A stretch of 64,000 nucleotides of DNA, taken from NCBI GenBank assembly GCA_002495055.1, contig DADR01000056.1, forward strand, positions 28,599-92,598, given 5' to 3'. The position numbers were made by a program, and so were the translations under genes. Origin of the DNA: Methanoregula sp. UBA247. Its GTDB lineage: Archaea; Halobacteriota; Methanomicrobia; Methanomicrobiales; Methanospirillaceae. The notes beneath the pieces were generated by a model. The model made no database searches. It was not told the origin of the DNA and saw only the letters and a program-made list of their open reading frames with translations. The first letter of the stretch is position 1. Each line of letters starts with the position of its first letter. Positions 47,147-56,684 of the stretch are shown one piece after another.

Positions 47147-48031
47147 TCACTGGAGTGCCGCCATTATGGCCTCGTTGATCGCCTCATAACTTGATACCAC
47201 ATCGAAGCTGAACCAGCTCCGCGGGCACTGGTTGTAGCAGGCACCGCACTTGATGCACAGGTCGCGCTGTCCCTGGGGCTTACCGTATTCGTGAGTGATC
47301 GCACGGACTGGGCATGCTGCTGCACAGCTGCCGCATCCCATGCAGAGACCCTGGTTGATGACCTCGGTCATAAGGTCGCAGAAGCATGCGGTTGTTCCTC
47401 TTTGCGCTGCCATCATCAGGGGCTTAAGATATGCTGTTGCAAGATCCTTTTGCTCCTTGGTTCCCTTGAGCAGCAGGTATGCCATCACACAGACGTTCCT
47501 GATCTGCTGGGGTGTCGGTGCACATCCGGGAATGTATACATCGACTTTGATAAGATCCCCAATCGGAAGGTAGGATTCGTGTGCAGGCTGGTTTTGCTGA
47601 CCGCCGCGGCCGAACCGGGTGATGTTGCCATAACAGGCGCACCCACCGACTGCGACAACAACTGCCGCCTTTTCACGGGTTTCCTTAATCTCCTGAACTG
47701 AAAGTTTGTCATTAATGCAGACGGAACCCTCAACGAGCGCTACATCCATCTTTTGGATGTGGCGTACATCGGCAAGTGTCAGACCGTATACAAGGTCTGC
47801 GTACTTGTCCAGAATCGTCAATAGTCCACCGTAGTTGTCTGCTAAAGACACAAGACAGCCGGTGCATCCACTCATGTGCACATGGCCCACTGTAATCTTG
47901 TCTACCACAGGCTTAACCTCCTTTTTTGTTGTTTCCACTTTTGCTGCTACATCAGCGGGTTTCTGTGGAGCCACAGGTTTCCGGGGTTCCTCGCTGACGT
48001 TTTTCTTGAAGACGCTTGATAGTAGTCCCAT
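47147..48031 (-). CDS. frhG: Coenzyme F420 hydrogenase subunit gamma
   Basis: The small subunit carries three Fe-S clusters. The N-terminal part has SGCTGCLVSL, CACYGNITR and GCAPTP, and the C-terminal part two ferredoxin motifs (CMGCGSCAAACP, CIKCGACYNQCP). From ATG 48031 (MGLLSSVFKK) the protein has an extension of about 43 residues, and the gene overlaps frhD by 80 bases. An internal GTG at 47908 has a very strong AAGGAGG site seven bases upstream and starts just before VDKITVGHVHMSGC, so a shorter product is possible. Confidence 0.93.
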   Translation of the reverse strand: MGLLSSVFKKNVSEEPRKPVAPQKPADVAAKVETTKKEVKPVVDKITVGHVHMSGCTGCLVSLADNYGGLLTILDKYADLVYGLTLADVRHIQKMDVALVEGSVCINDKLSVQEIKETREKAAVVVAVGGCACYGNITRFGRGGQQNQPAHESYLPIGDLIKVDVYIPGCAPTPQQIRNVCVMAYLLLKGTKEQKDLATAYLKPLMMAAQRGTTACFCDLMTEVINQGLCMGCGSCAAACPVRAITHEYGKPQGQRDLCIKCGACYNQCPRSWFSFDVVSSYEAINEAIMAALQ

Positions 48032-48506
48032 AATCAACACCAATAATATCCAGTACTAATTGTACCGTTCTGGGAATTGCCTGAGCAACTTCATCCGAGA
48101 GCCCGATTTCCATATCGGGATCGGTAACATTCTTCTGCTGGCATCCAATGATGGTAATATCAACCTGGTCTTTTATCCGCTGGAGAGGTTCGGTGAGATC
48201 CCATGAATGGGCATCCCGATAACTTCCCGGGGGAAGATCTTCCACACGGAGCTTCGTTATAGATCCAGGCTCCGCACCAAAATCGGCAATGTCGACAATC
48301 ACGAGTTTTTTCGTTACTTCTGGATCAAGAAGGGTAAAAACAAAATGGGGGCCACCAAGGCCCGCATCGATTACTTTTACATTGTCGGGAAGTGTGAGTT
48401 TCTGCAACTCTTCAACGACCGCTGGTCCGAACCCGTCATCGGCAAACAGGGGGTTTCCACACCCTGCAATTACGATCTCTGGATACAGCATTGAGGTTAC
48501 ACTCAC
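47952..48506 (-). CDS. frhD: Coenzyme F420 hydrogenase maturation endopeptidase
   Basis: 184 residues of the HycI/HyaD-type protease that trims the C-terminus of the large subunit after nickel insertion. GCGNPLFADDGFGPAV carries a Ni-sensing Asp, and a second is in VIVDIADFGAEPG. The GTG at 48506 overlaps the frhA stop (GTGA); ATG 48491 (MLYPEIVIAGCGN) is an alternative. The C-terminal tail (about 25 residues after VDYGTTIK) runs over the start of frhG. Confidence 0.93.
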   Translation of the reverse strand: MSVTSMLYPEIVIAGCGNPLFADDGFGPAVVEELQKLTLPDNVKVIDAGLGGPHFVFTLLDPEVTKKLVIVDIADFGAEPGSITKLRVEDLPPGSYRDAHSWDLTEPLQRIKDQVDITIIGCQQKNVTDPDMEIGLSDEVAQAIPRTVQLVLDIIGVDYGTTIKRLQEKRQRGTPETCGSTETR

Positions 48507-49870
48507 TGGATGAGTTTCTGGGCTACTAGCCGTTTGTCCTCATCAATCACAATCATATGGGTAGCGCATGACACACAGGGGTCGTACCCACGGACAACAA
48601 TTTCTGCAAGCTGCCAGGGTGCACCTTCAAGTGCCTTACTGCAGGTTGCAAAGTTCCAGGTGGTCGGGACCAGCATGTTGTACCACAATACCCTGCCATC
48701 CTTAACCCTTGCCAGGTGAACATCAGTGCCACGCGGGGCTTCGTTTGCTGCCCAGCCCATGGAGCCGTCACCCTGCGGGATATAGTCTGCAATGACCTTT
48801 CCTGCGGGATTGTACTCATCAAGTGCCGAGATAATTGAAGTCAGTGAGGCTGGATATTCCAGCTGCCGGGCAATCTGTTGGCCAATTGTACCTTTTTCGT
48901 TGAAGTTACTGAACTTGACCAGACGAGCCCGTGGGCCGACTTCAACGGGAGCTCCATCGTAACAGGGGATACCGGTGCAGGCTTCCATCTGCGGGTTGAC
49001 CTTGGTGCCCATCTTGGTAGTTCCGCCGACAGGGTATTTCGGGTCTTCGAGTGAGACTTCCATCTCACCCATATACCAGTCCCATGGGCGGCTCTCTTTG
49101 AACCGGCTGTAGTCCCAGGTCGGATTCTCGTCCATGCTGGTGGAACCATAGATCGGGTGCGTTGCAAGGTAGCCCTGATCGTGGTACCCGAGATTCTTGG
49201 GGATGGCAATTTTTGCGCCGCCGACTTCTGCCCAGTCGCGCTTCTGGAAGTTACGCAGGACCGCAATCATGAAGTCCATCTGTGCATGGGCAAGGACAAG
49301 TCCTTCCTTTGCAAGATCTAACATCTTGACTTTTGCCTGCTGCGAGCAAGGCCTGAACATACCTCCTACCCGCGGGTTGCTCGGGTGGACCGCTTCTCCA
49401 CCGGCAATCTCTCCGATAGTCTGACCGATCTCACGGAGCCGCTGAATGCGCTTTGCAACGCTGCGCACCGGTTCTTCCTGTGTGAAAGGGTTGATCTTGG
49501 TGTCCGTGCCCGGCAGATACATATCCGGCAGGGTCAGGATATTGTGCAATGCGTGGCTGTGAAGTCTGTTTGCGCACTGGAGAACAACACGCAGGAGCTT
49601 CGCATCCTTGGGGATCTCGCACTTGACGGATGCTTCCATCGATTCGATCCCAGCGAGTGTGTGAGCAATCGGACAGATACCACAGACACGGGATGCGATC
49701 TTGGGCACCTGCTCCATCGTTTTACCGATGGCAAGCTTCTCGACGCCCCTCACCGGGGTGATGGAACACCAGTTACCCGTCTCGATGATGCCTTCGTCGT
49801 TAACCTTCAAGACGAGCTTGGAGTGTCCCTCATGTCTTGTGGTTGGGGAAATCTCTACAACTTTCGACAA
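48503..49870 (-). CDS. frhA: Coenzyme F420 hydrogenase subunit alpha (NiFe large subunit)
   Basis: 455 residues. The first nickel-binding motif RVCGICPIAH is at about 61-70 and the second DPCVSCATH at about 433-441, both with cysteine rather than selenocysteine. The tail after the His (MIVIDEDKRLVAQKLIQ) is the segment removed by FrhD. The start is a TTG with GAGGCGAT a few bases upstream. It heads the frhADGB operon, which supplies reduced F420 for methanogenesis or runs in reverse. Confidence 0.96.
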   Translation of the reverse strand: MSKVVEISPTTRHEGHSKLVLKVNDEGIIETGNWCSITPVRGVEKLAIGKTMEQVPKIASRVCGICPIAHTLAGIESMEASVKCEIPKDAKLLRVVLQCANRLHSHALHNILTLPDMYLPGTDTKINPFTQEEPVRSVAKRIQRLREIGQTIGEIAGGEAVHPSNPRVGGMFRPCSQQAKVKMLDLAKEGLVLAHAQMDFMIAVLRNFQKRDWAEVGGAKIAIPKNLGYHDQGYLATHPIYGSTSMDENPTWDYSRFKESRPWDWYMGEMEVSLEDPKYPVGGTTKMGTKVNPQMEACTGIPCYDGAPVEVGPRARLVKFSNFNEKGTIGQQIARQLEYPASLTSIISALDEYNPAGKVIADYIPQGDGSMGWAANEAPRGTDVHLARVKDGRVLWYNMLVPTTWNFATCSKALEGAPWQLAEIVVRGYDPCVSCATHMIVIDEDKRLVAQKLIQ

Positions 49871-49935
49871 TATTATCGCCTCATTTTTTTTGAGTTGTTC
49901 ATATCTCTGTACAAAATTTGCTCTATACCTCTCTC

Positions 49936-50000
49936 ATCTCTAGAGATAATTGACCGTACAAAGTACGTTCGATCTATCTTACTACGATGGATTTTATAAC
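49936..50000 (-). promoter_or_regulatory. frh operon promoter and leader palindromes
   Basis: On the minus strand a TATA-like GTTATAAAAT lies at 49991-50000. About 25-45 bases downstream are CGTAC-TTT-GTACG (49955-49967) and the perfect ATCTCTAGAGAT (49936-49947). They fall near the expected transcription start and early leader of frhA, which has a leader of about 90-100 bases. They may be operator or mRNA structures. Confidence 0.5.
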
Positions 50001-50170
50001 CCTTATTAAACGATTTTCCCCCTGATTTTCACCTATATGAACAATGAAATAATTTTATTACTTCTTCCGATAACCGAAAAAGACACAATATTGAAATATA
50101 TCTATCTTATTTTTAAAAAAAAAAATAAAATTACAATTTTTCTTCAGATATATTATGGGAGATTGATTAT

Positions 50171-51157
50171 TTATTCAATACTTCGGTTTTCACCATTCAA
50201 TTCATCGAACAATTCAGCGATGGTTGCCCGTCGTTCGGCATAGGCATCGTGCTGGTGAATGCTCTCTTCATTCGTCTGTTTGATCGTGACTACTGAATCG
50301 CCGGCAAGGTATTCAAATTCGGCGAGCACTTTCTTTGCCATTTCGCGGACGCAGTCTTCCACAAAACGCGGGTTCTTATGCGCGGCAAGGACCACCGCAC
50401 CTTCGTCACCCCGCTTGAGTAATTCGTAGATACCAGCGCTCATCGATTCTTTCAATATCCAGATAATCTTTTCAAGGTCAACGTCCTGGTCATCGTCAGT
50501 TTCAATGCAGAGAAATCCACGGCCCCGCTGGTTATGGGTGGCCATAGGGACTTCATTAAAAAATGAGTCGATCTGACCGCGGTCTACCCCAAGATTCTGG
50601 AGGACACGATCTGCCCGCTCCTTGATAATGTTCTGGGCGCAGGGGCATGCAGTCATCCCGGTAACTTCCGCCCCGATGCTCTTGCGCACAATCGGATTCC
50701 GGAAGGTGCGCCTTGCGACCGCTCGTGCATGTACCTTCACTACTTCATCACAGGTTGTGTGACTGATCGGGGTTTCGCGCTTCATCATGTACTCACTGCG
50801 CATGAAGACTTCGGTCCTGTCTGCATACTCATGACGGTCTAACAGTTTTCGCGCAACTACGCTGCAGAGTTTTTCTATCTTGTTTACGTCACCGTCAATC
50901 GCCTGCTGGAGGACTTCGTCTATCACCTCGAAGTTCCTTGAAAGATTGGCACCTTTGAGGCTCCCGGGCAGGTCTACGAATACATCAAAATTTGAGATAA
51001 ATATGACCGGGCGCTTTCCATTGCGGTGTACCTCGACCAGTTTTTTTACGTTCTTCACGCCGACGCGGGTGAGGTTTATCCTGACGTCAGGAATTGTTGC
51101 CTGGATATCAGGAAGCTCGCGGGCAAACGTCTGGTCTGATCTCTCCTGTGTGGTCAG
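50171..51157 (-). CDS. mptA: GTP cyclohydrolase MptA (archaeal, FolE2 family)
   Basis: The Fe(II)-dependent enzyme that opens GTP to 7,8-dihydroneopterin cyclic phosphate for methanopterin synthesis. Key blocks are VGVKNVKKLVEVHRNGKRPV, DLPGSLKGANLSRNFEVIDE, the metal-site region GMTACPCAQNI and NEESIHQHDAYAER. The conserved start region (ELPDIQATIPDVRINLTRVG) lies upstream of the only common start, GTG 51058. The in-frame open stretch back to a stop at 51170-51172 contains no ATG, GTG or TTG. CTG 51157 (used here) or ATT 51166 may initiate, or the site holds an error. Confidence 0.9.
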   Translation of the reverse strand: MTTQERSDQTFARELPDIQATIPDVRINLTRVGVKNVKKLVEVHRNGKRPVIFISNFDVFVDLPGSLKGANLSRNFEVIDEVLQQAIDGDVNKIEKLCSVVARKLLDRHEYADRTEVFMRSEYMMKRETPISHTTCDEVVKVHARAVARRTFRNPIVRKSIGAEVTGMTACPCAQNIIKERADRVLQNLGVDRGQIDSFFNEVPMATHNQRGRGFLCIETDDDQDVDLEKIIWILKESMSAGIYELLKRGDEGAVVLAAHKNPRFVEDCVREMAKKVLAEFEYLAGDSVVTIKQTNEESIHQHDAYAERRATIAELFDELNGENRSIE

Positions 51158-51261
51158 TTTTTTAATAAGTCATCGCATCCAGGTTATTGTTCCCGTTTTG
51201 CTTCTTTAGTTTTTTTATATAATATTTATGTGCTTTGTTGCAGATATCAAAGGGATCTACT

Positions 51262-52251
51262 ATGTTAAAAAAATATTATGAAGCAGATGCGGATCTCTCG
51301 GTGTTGAAAGGAAAACGCATCGCGGTGATCGGTTATGGCTCACAGGGAAAGGGACAGTCTCTCAACCTCAAAGACAGCGGGCTTGATGTTGTAATTGGTC
51401 TACGGCCTGGAAAGAGCTGGGATGCGGCAAAAAAAGACGGCATGAAGGTGATGCCTGTTGCTGATGCAGTAAAAAAGGCAGACATCATCCAGATCCTCCT
51501 TCCTGACGAACACCAGGCGGCTGTCTACAGGACCGAGATCATGCCCTATCTCAAAGATAATAAATGTCTCATGTTCTCACACGGATTTAATATTCACTTC
51601 GGGCAGATTGTTCCACCATCTGCGGTTGATGTGATCATGGTTGCTCCCAAAGGTCCGGGATTCATGGTACGGCGGCAGTATGAGGAAGGAAACGGAGTGC
51701 CCGCCCTTATTGCAGTCCAGCAGGATCACACCGGTAAAGCCCACCAGATTGCACTTGCTTACGCAAAGGGGATTGGTGCGACCCGTGCGGTTGTGCTGGA
51801 AACTTCATTCCGCGAAGAAACCGAGACAGACCTCTTTGGTGAACAAGCCGTGCTCTGCGGCGGGTGCACGTCTCTTGTCAAGGCTGGTTTTGAGACGCTG
51901 GTCGATGCTGGATATGAGCCGGAAATGGCATACCTCGAGGTACTCCATGAGCTGAAACTTATCGTCGACCTGATCTACGAAGGCGGGCTTACCAACATGC
52001 GAAAATACATCAGCAATACAGCACAGTACGGTGATCTCACCCGTGGTCCGCGTGTCATTGGTCCTGAAGCATATGAGGCGATGCAGGAGATTTTGGAAGA
52101 TATTCAGTCCGGAAAATTTGCCCGTGAATGGATGCTTGAAAATATGGTAAACCGCCCTGTTTTTAATGCGCTCACAAAAGCTGATGAAGGTCATCTCATC
52201 GAAGAAGTGGGTAAAGAAGTCCGCGGTATGATGCCCCAGTTCAGGAAATAA
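51262..52251 (+). CDS. ilvC: Ketol-acid reductoisomerase
   Basis: About 329 residues. The NAD(P) motif [17 protein letters not shown] is at the N-terminus, and the Mg-binding acidic residues are in [12 protein letters not shown] and the [13 protein letters not shown] helix. It catalyses the second step of valine/isoleucine synthesis. The frame opens nine codons earlier with a TTG, but ATG 51262 follows an AAGGGATC site and matches the family start. It is divergent from mptA across an AT-rich spacer. Confidence 0.96.
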   Translation: MLKKYYEADADLSVLKGKRIAVIGYGSQGKGQSLNLKDSGLDVVIGLRPGKSWDAAKKDGMKVMPVADAVKKADIIQILLPDEHQAAVYRTEIMPYLKDNKCLMFSHGFNIHFGQIVPPSAVDVIMVAPKGPGFMVRRQYEEGNGVPALIAVQQDHTGKAHQIALAYAKGIGATRAVVLETSFREETETDLFGEQAVLCGGCTSLVKAGFETLVDAGYEPEMAYLEVLHELKLIVDLIYEGGLTNMRKYISNTAQYGDLTRGPRVIGPEAYEAMQEILEDIQSGKFAREWMLENMVNRPVFNALTKADEGHLIEEVGKEVRGMMPQFRK

Positions 52252-52303
52252 TTTCTTTTTTCATGAGAGAAAAACTCAAATTTTCTCCTGATATCTTTTT
52301 TAC

Positions 52304-52556
52304 CTGTTCTCCCTGGATACCCGGGATAAAGATCTGCATATTTACGACAGTGAGATCGGCAACACCCGCCATGCAGCCCAGCACATTGCTTCTGCATTGG
52401 ATGCCCACGTGATCGCAGTCTTGTCATATAGCATCATACGTTAAACAGACACGCTTTCTTGTGTTGTGCAAAATAGCGAAAGGTGAGGAGAAGCGATTAC
52501 ACCGCCTAGTGGATGTGTCAGAATGTGATCTTGTCGTTTTCGGATCACCGGGTTTT
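52304..52556 (+). pseudogene. Flavodoxin-like relic
   Basis: One frame reads HIYDSEIGNTRHAAQHIASA and LDAHVIAV, matching the phosphate-binding loop and first helix of flavodoxins (YDSxTGNT). It stops at TAA 52442. In another frame VDVSECDLVVFGSPGF matches the later flavodoxin strand and loop. The two parts are in proper order but out of frame, and no start or end is intact. It follows ilvC directly. Confidence 0.55.
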
Positions 52557-52707
52557 AAAAAAAAAATCGGATTGTTATATTAAGGCATGGACAAGGGTGA
52601 CAAGGTCTTTTGTCGTTCTCTCCTCTTCAATATCATTGTGGTGGATGCCGGTAACCGACACCATGACCAACCCTGACCTGTACGATATCATTGGAAAAAG
52701 TTCTCTG
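52557..52707. other. Short spacer, possibly decayed coding DNA
   Basis: After the flavodoxin-like relic the plus strand contains fragments such as MDKGDKVF that could be the next part of the same decayed gene, but the match is too weak to call. Confidence 0.25.
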
Positions 52708-53580
52708 CTAACAGAAATAATTGACAATATTTTTGAAAAACTGCATATTTACTGATTCCTGCGGCAGTTTTTTTCCTGCACGTTTCATTATCTCTTTCTG
52801 GTATGGCCAGTCATACAGGTTAGTGAAATTCATGGCGCGCTCCGGATGCGGCATTAATCCAAGTACTTTTCCATCTTCGGATGTGATGCCGGCAATATCC
52901 TCTGTCGATCCATTAGGATTATCGGGATATTCACCATTTGCAGGGCTCAGGTCATCCCTGCAGTACTGGAACGTTATCATATTCTTTGTTTTCAGATGAA
53001 CCAGCGTTTCGGGTGAGCAGAAAAAATTTCCCTCTCCGTGGGCAATCGGGCAGTACATTCGTTCGATGCCCCGGGTCCAGATGTTGTCAGATGCGGGTTT
53101 CAGGGTAACAAACCGACATTCCAGCACACCTTTCTGGTTGGGCATAAGTGCGATGTCCCGTTCATATTTTTTATCAAACGCCGGCACAAGACCAAGGTTT
53201 GCGAGAATCTGAAAACCATTGCAGATTCCTAACACAAGAGTATCATTGTCTAAAAATCTCTCCAGTTCGTCCCAAAGGTTGTTTCGCACCCTGTTTGCAT
53301 ACGCGTTACCGGCGCCGGTATCGTCACCGTAAGAAAAACCGCCCGGAAAAACCAGTAAACGGTAATCTGATAATGTTTTTCTTCCCGCTATCAGATCATT
53401 TATATGGACAATATCCGAATCCATCCCGGCCCGTTTGAATACTTCCTGCGTTTCCATCTCTGAATTGATCCCGTAGCCGCTCATGATAATGGCTTTTGCA
53501 TCAGTTTTTAGAGGATATGGTGGACTGTTCTTTCCAGCCCGTCCAGAGAGGTTCTTCCTTCCACTGATCGTCGTCTTCAT
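52708..53580 (-). CDS. purQ: Phosphoribosylformylglycinamidine synthase, glutaminase subunit
   Basis: 290 residues with a class I glutamine amidotransferase domain: nucleophile in LGICNGFQIL, oxyanion strand VFPGGFSYGDD, and the His/Glu pair in LMPHPERAMN. An N-terminal tail of about 25 residues precedes KAIIMSGYGINSE and may not be translated in full. It supplies ammonia to PurL, encoded three bases upstream in the same operon. It is longer than the standard archaeal PurQ (about 220) and resembles the partner of PurSL-type enzymes. Confidence 0.93.
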   Translation of the reverse strand: MKTTISGRKNLSGRAGKNSPPYPLKTDAKAIIMSGYGINSEMETQEVFKRAGMDSDIVHINDLIAGRKTLSDYRLLVFPGGFSYGDDTGAGNAYANRVRNNLWDELERFLDNDTLVLGICNGFQILANLGLVPAFDKKYERDIALMPNQKGVLECRFVTLKPASDNIWTRGIERMYCPIAHGEGNFFCSPETLVHLKTKNMITFQYCRDDLSPANGEYPDNPNGSTEDIAGITSEDGKVLGLMPHPERAMNFTNLYDWPYQKEIMKRAGKKLPQESVNMQFFKNIVNYFC

Positions 53581-53583
53581 TTT

Positions 53584-56526
53584 TTAGTACCTGAGGAATG
53601 GTGATTTATAGGCAATCTCAAGTTCCTCCACCGGAAGATCAACAATGTTTTTTTGCCCGGTTATTCGTAAAGCCCCGCCACGAATGGTACCCATCTGTAT
53701 CGCATCAAATCCCATAATCTTTTCAAAATCCTTCTTGTTGTCCTGGGAAACCGTTACGACAAATCTCCCCAGTGATTCTGAGAACAGGTAATAATCCGGA
53801 CGAAAACCGGAGGGAATCGCGATTTCCATACCAATGCGGCCTGCAATGGCAACTTTTGCCAGAGCCATCGCCAGACCCCCATGGTTGACGGGATAGGCGG
53901 ATGCCACAATCTCTTTTGCAATTGCAGCGGTCAGTCTCCGATAGCGGGATATTACTTTTTTGAAATCCAGCTTTGGAACAGTATTTCCTATGCTGCCTAA
54001 GAAAGAGAAATACTCCGATCCGCCCAGTTCCGGAAATGTTTCCCCTATGACATAGACAACGTCACCTTCAATTTTGGCATCAATGGACACGGCCTTTGCC
54101 ACATCATCATGAATTCCTAAAGAAGAAATAAGGAGTGTCGGGGGAACTGATATCCTGACCGGGGCGTTGTCTGCATCAAACCCGGAAAAATCATTGAACA
54201 TACTGTCTTTTCCTGATATATACGGGGTGCCAAATGCTGTTGCAAAATCGTAACAGCCTTTTGCTGCCAGTTTCAGTTGTCCAAGCCGCTCCGGCTCATC
54301 AGATGAGCACCAGCAGAAATTATCAAGAAGCGCGATGTTGTCCAGGGATATACCGCACGCAATGAGACCCCTGATGGCAGTATCAATTGCCGCAGCCGCC
54401 ATGAGATAAGGGTCAATCTCCGAATACAAAGGAAATATGCCCTGTGATAATCCGACCCCCTTTTCAGAATCGAGCACAACCTTAGTCAATGAGGCCGTAG
54501 CCTGAACCCGTCCTTTGCCCTGCACAGGTCCAAGGATATGGCCGCCCTGCACCGTATGGTCGTACTGTGTGGAGATAAACTCCTTTGAACAGATGTTTTT
54601 CCGCTGCAACATGGACAGGACTGTCTGGTCCAGTCGCGGCGGACAGGGAGTTCCTGGTTCCGGGTACTTTTTTTGGGTATAGGTAGTTTTCAGATGCTTC
54701 TTTGGGAGGCCGTCGTGCAGGAAGTCCAGCTCAACGTCCATGACGACATCACCATGGAATTCGACGACACACCTCCCGCTATCCGTGAATTTTCCAATTA
54801 CCGTTGCCTCGACATCCCGCCTCTGAACCAGGTCCATAAAATCGTCAAGTTTCTCTTTTGGGATTGCAAGTGTCATCCTCTCCTGCGACTCGGAGATCCA
54901 GATCTCCCAGGGCGCCATTCCGGGATATTTTAACGGCACCTGGTCAAGGAAGACATGGCAACCGTTACACTCTTTTGCCATCTCTGCGACAGAGCAGGAA
55001 ATGCCCCCTGCCCCGTTATCCGTTATACTGCGGTAGAGCCCGAGGTCCCTGGCTTCCTTGATTATGACATCAGATAACTTCTTCTGGGTAATCGGATCCC
55101 CTATCTGGACAGCTGTTACCGGGCTGGCAGGGTCAAGGGCTTCTGAGGAAAATGTAGCACCATGGATACCGTCTTTACCCACACGCCCCCCCGCCATCAC
55201 AATCAGGTCACCTGGATTCGCCTGTTTTTCAAAAAGATTCCTGTCCTTGTGTCTGATCGGCATCACACCGACAGTACCGGCAAACACGAGAGGTTTGCCA
55301 GTATACCGGTCATGAAAATAACACCAACCCTGCGGGGTGGGTATTCCAGAACAGTTGCCACCAACCCCCACTCCCCTTACAACTCCGTCGAGGATCTGAC
55401 GGGGAGAAAGGATCGGGTTCGTTTTGTTTTTACCACGATAGAGCACCGGGTCCGAATCAGGATCACCTACGCAATACCCATAATAGTTGAGACAGGGTTT
55501 TGCACCGAGACCAAAACCGATCGTGTCCCGGTTCACCCCCACAATCCCAGTCAGTGCTCCGCCAAAAGGATCCAGTGCTGAGGGAGAGTTATGAGTCTCG
55601 ACTTTATGGGTGACAATGTACGTGTCATCAAAATGAATCGCCCCGGAGTTGTCGGTAAATACAGATACACAGATGTCCTTATCCCCCTTTTCCCTGCGGA
55701 TTTTGTTGGTGGCACCCTGGATGAACGTTTTATAGAGTCCATTCGGGACATCGTCATCCATTGCCGATGCAAAGATGGTATGCTTGCAATGTTCGCTCCA
55801 CGTCTGCGCGAGCGACTCAAGTTCCACATCGGTCGGTTTCCTTCCTTTTTTGGAAAAATAGTCACGGATGGTATGAAGCTGACGGAGGTCGAGCGCCAGC
55901 GGGCCTCTTCGTTGACCGGTTAAGGTATCCGGTATTCCCTCTTTCCCCAGCCGTGTTAGCACATTGTCATCCAAATCAAGATCAACTGCTTCTGATGCCG
56001 GAAGCTCGTGCAGGTGGACATCGGGGACAAGAGGATCCATGCCTTTTTTTCCATATTCTTCATATGTTCTGATCTGGACCCGGTTTACCAGTGGATTAGC
56101 AAGGATTGTTGTAAGTTTCTGTAAAGCATCTTCCGGAAGCTTTCCGCAAATAAAAAAAAGGTGGGAGCTATAGACTGCATCCCCGTCTTTAAACCGGATT
56201 GAGAAATAATCCTCGATGGTCTGTTTTGCCGTTGTACCTACATTATCGGTAACACCTGGCAGAAATCCTACCTCAATTGCATAATCAAAATCAGCCTCTG
56301 TTGCTGTATCTATTGTATATTCCTGGATGAGCGGGGAGATGAGTTGTGCACCAATGCGATCAAGTTCATCATTCGTAAAATCTCTTGAGCTTGTTGCTAT
56401 AGTGTAGACATCGATCAGACACAATTCCCTGATGGGGATGCCTAAAGAGCGGATTTTGGCGGTCCTGGTTTTTAACCGGGGATCCTGTTTAAAGTGAACT
56501 TCTATCCGGTGGATAAAAGAAGTCAT
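53584..56526 (-). CDS. purL: Phosphoribosylformylglycinamidine synthase, PurS-PurL fusion
   Basis: 980 residues. The first 170 or so contain two PurS-like segments (IHRIEVHFKQDPRLKTRTAK; VNRVQIRTYEEYG). The PurL part follows: AQTWSEHCKHTIFASA, HKVETHNSPSALDPFGGALT, GVGVGGNCSGIPTPQG and GKDSMFNDFSG. Standard archaeal PurL is about 700 residues with a separate PurS. The layout and the TWSEHCKH signature resemble enzymes of bacterial groups, so lateral transfer of purL-purQ is plausible. It catalyses the fourth step of purine synthesis. Confidence 0.94.
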   Translation of the reverse strand: MTSFIHRIEVHFKQDPRLKTRTAKIRSLGIPIRELCLIDVYTIATSSRDFTNDELDRIGAQLISPLIQEYTIDTATEADFDYAIEVGFLPGVTDNVGTTAKQTIEDYFSIRFKDGDAVYSSHLFFICGKLPEDALQKLTTILANPLVNRVQIRTYEEYGKKGMDPLVPDVHLHELPASEAVDLDLDDNVLTRLGKEGIPDTLTGQRRGPLALDLRQLHTIRDYFSKKGRKPTDVELESLAQTWSEHCKHTIFASAMDDDVPNGLYKTFIQGATNKIRREKGDKDICVSVFTDNSGAIHFDDTYIVTHKVETHNSPSALDPFGGALTGIVGVNRDTIGFGLGAKPCLNYYGYCVGDPDSDPVLYRGKNKTNPILSPRQILDGVVRGVGVGGNCSGIPTPQGWCYFHDRYTGKPLVFAGTVGVMPIRHKDRNLFEKQANPGDLIVMAGGRVGKDGIHGATFSSEALDPASPVTAVQIGDPITQKKLSDVIIKEARDLGLYRSITDNGAGGISCSVAEMAKECNGCHVFLDQVPLKYPGMAPWEIWISESQERMTLAIPKEKLDDFMDLVQRRDVEATVIGKFTDSGRCVVEFHGDVVMDVELDFLHDGLPKKHLKTTYTQKKYPEPGTPCPPRLDQTVLSMLQRKNICSKEFISTQYDHTVQGGHILGPVQGKGRVQATASLTKVVLDSEKGVGLSQGIFPLYSEIDPYLMAAAAIDTAIRGLIACGISLDNIALLDNFCWCSSDEPERLGQLKLAAKGCYDFATAFGTPYISGKDSMFNDFSGFDADNAPVRISVPPTLLISSLGIHDDVAKAVSIDAKIEGDVVYVIGETFPELGGSEYFSFLGSIGNTVPKLDFKKVISRYRRLTAAIAKEIVASAYPVNHGGLAMALAKVAIAGRIGMEIAIPSGFRPDYYLFSESLGRFVVTVSQDNKKDFEKIMGFDAIQMGTIRGGALRITGQKNIVDLPVEELEIAYKSPFLRY

Positions 56527-56684
56527 GATCAGTAGTTAAACGTATAATTACAAAATATCTGTTATACAACGCTGTCGCCGGAATCCGGTTTTCCTTACCG
56601 GTCAAGCATTCTGCCACTTTTAATATATCCTGTCAACTGTTGGGAAAACCTTTTGGCGGGATGGCGCTATTATATTATACAACT

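Noticed and set aside
50037..50243. Plus-strand AT-rich frame of 68 codons
   Set aside because: It results from low-complexity AT-rich DNA and runs into the antisense of mptA.
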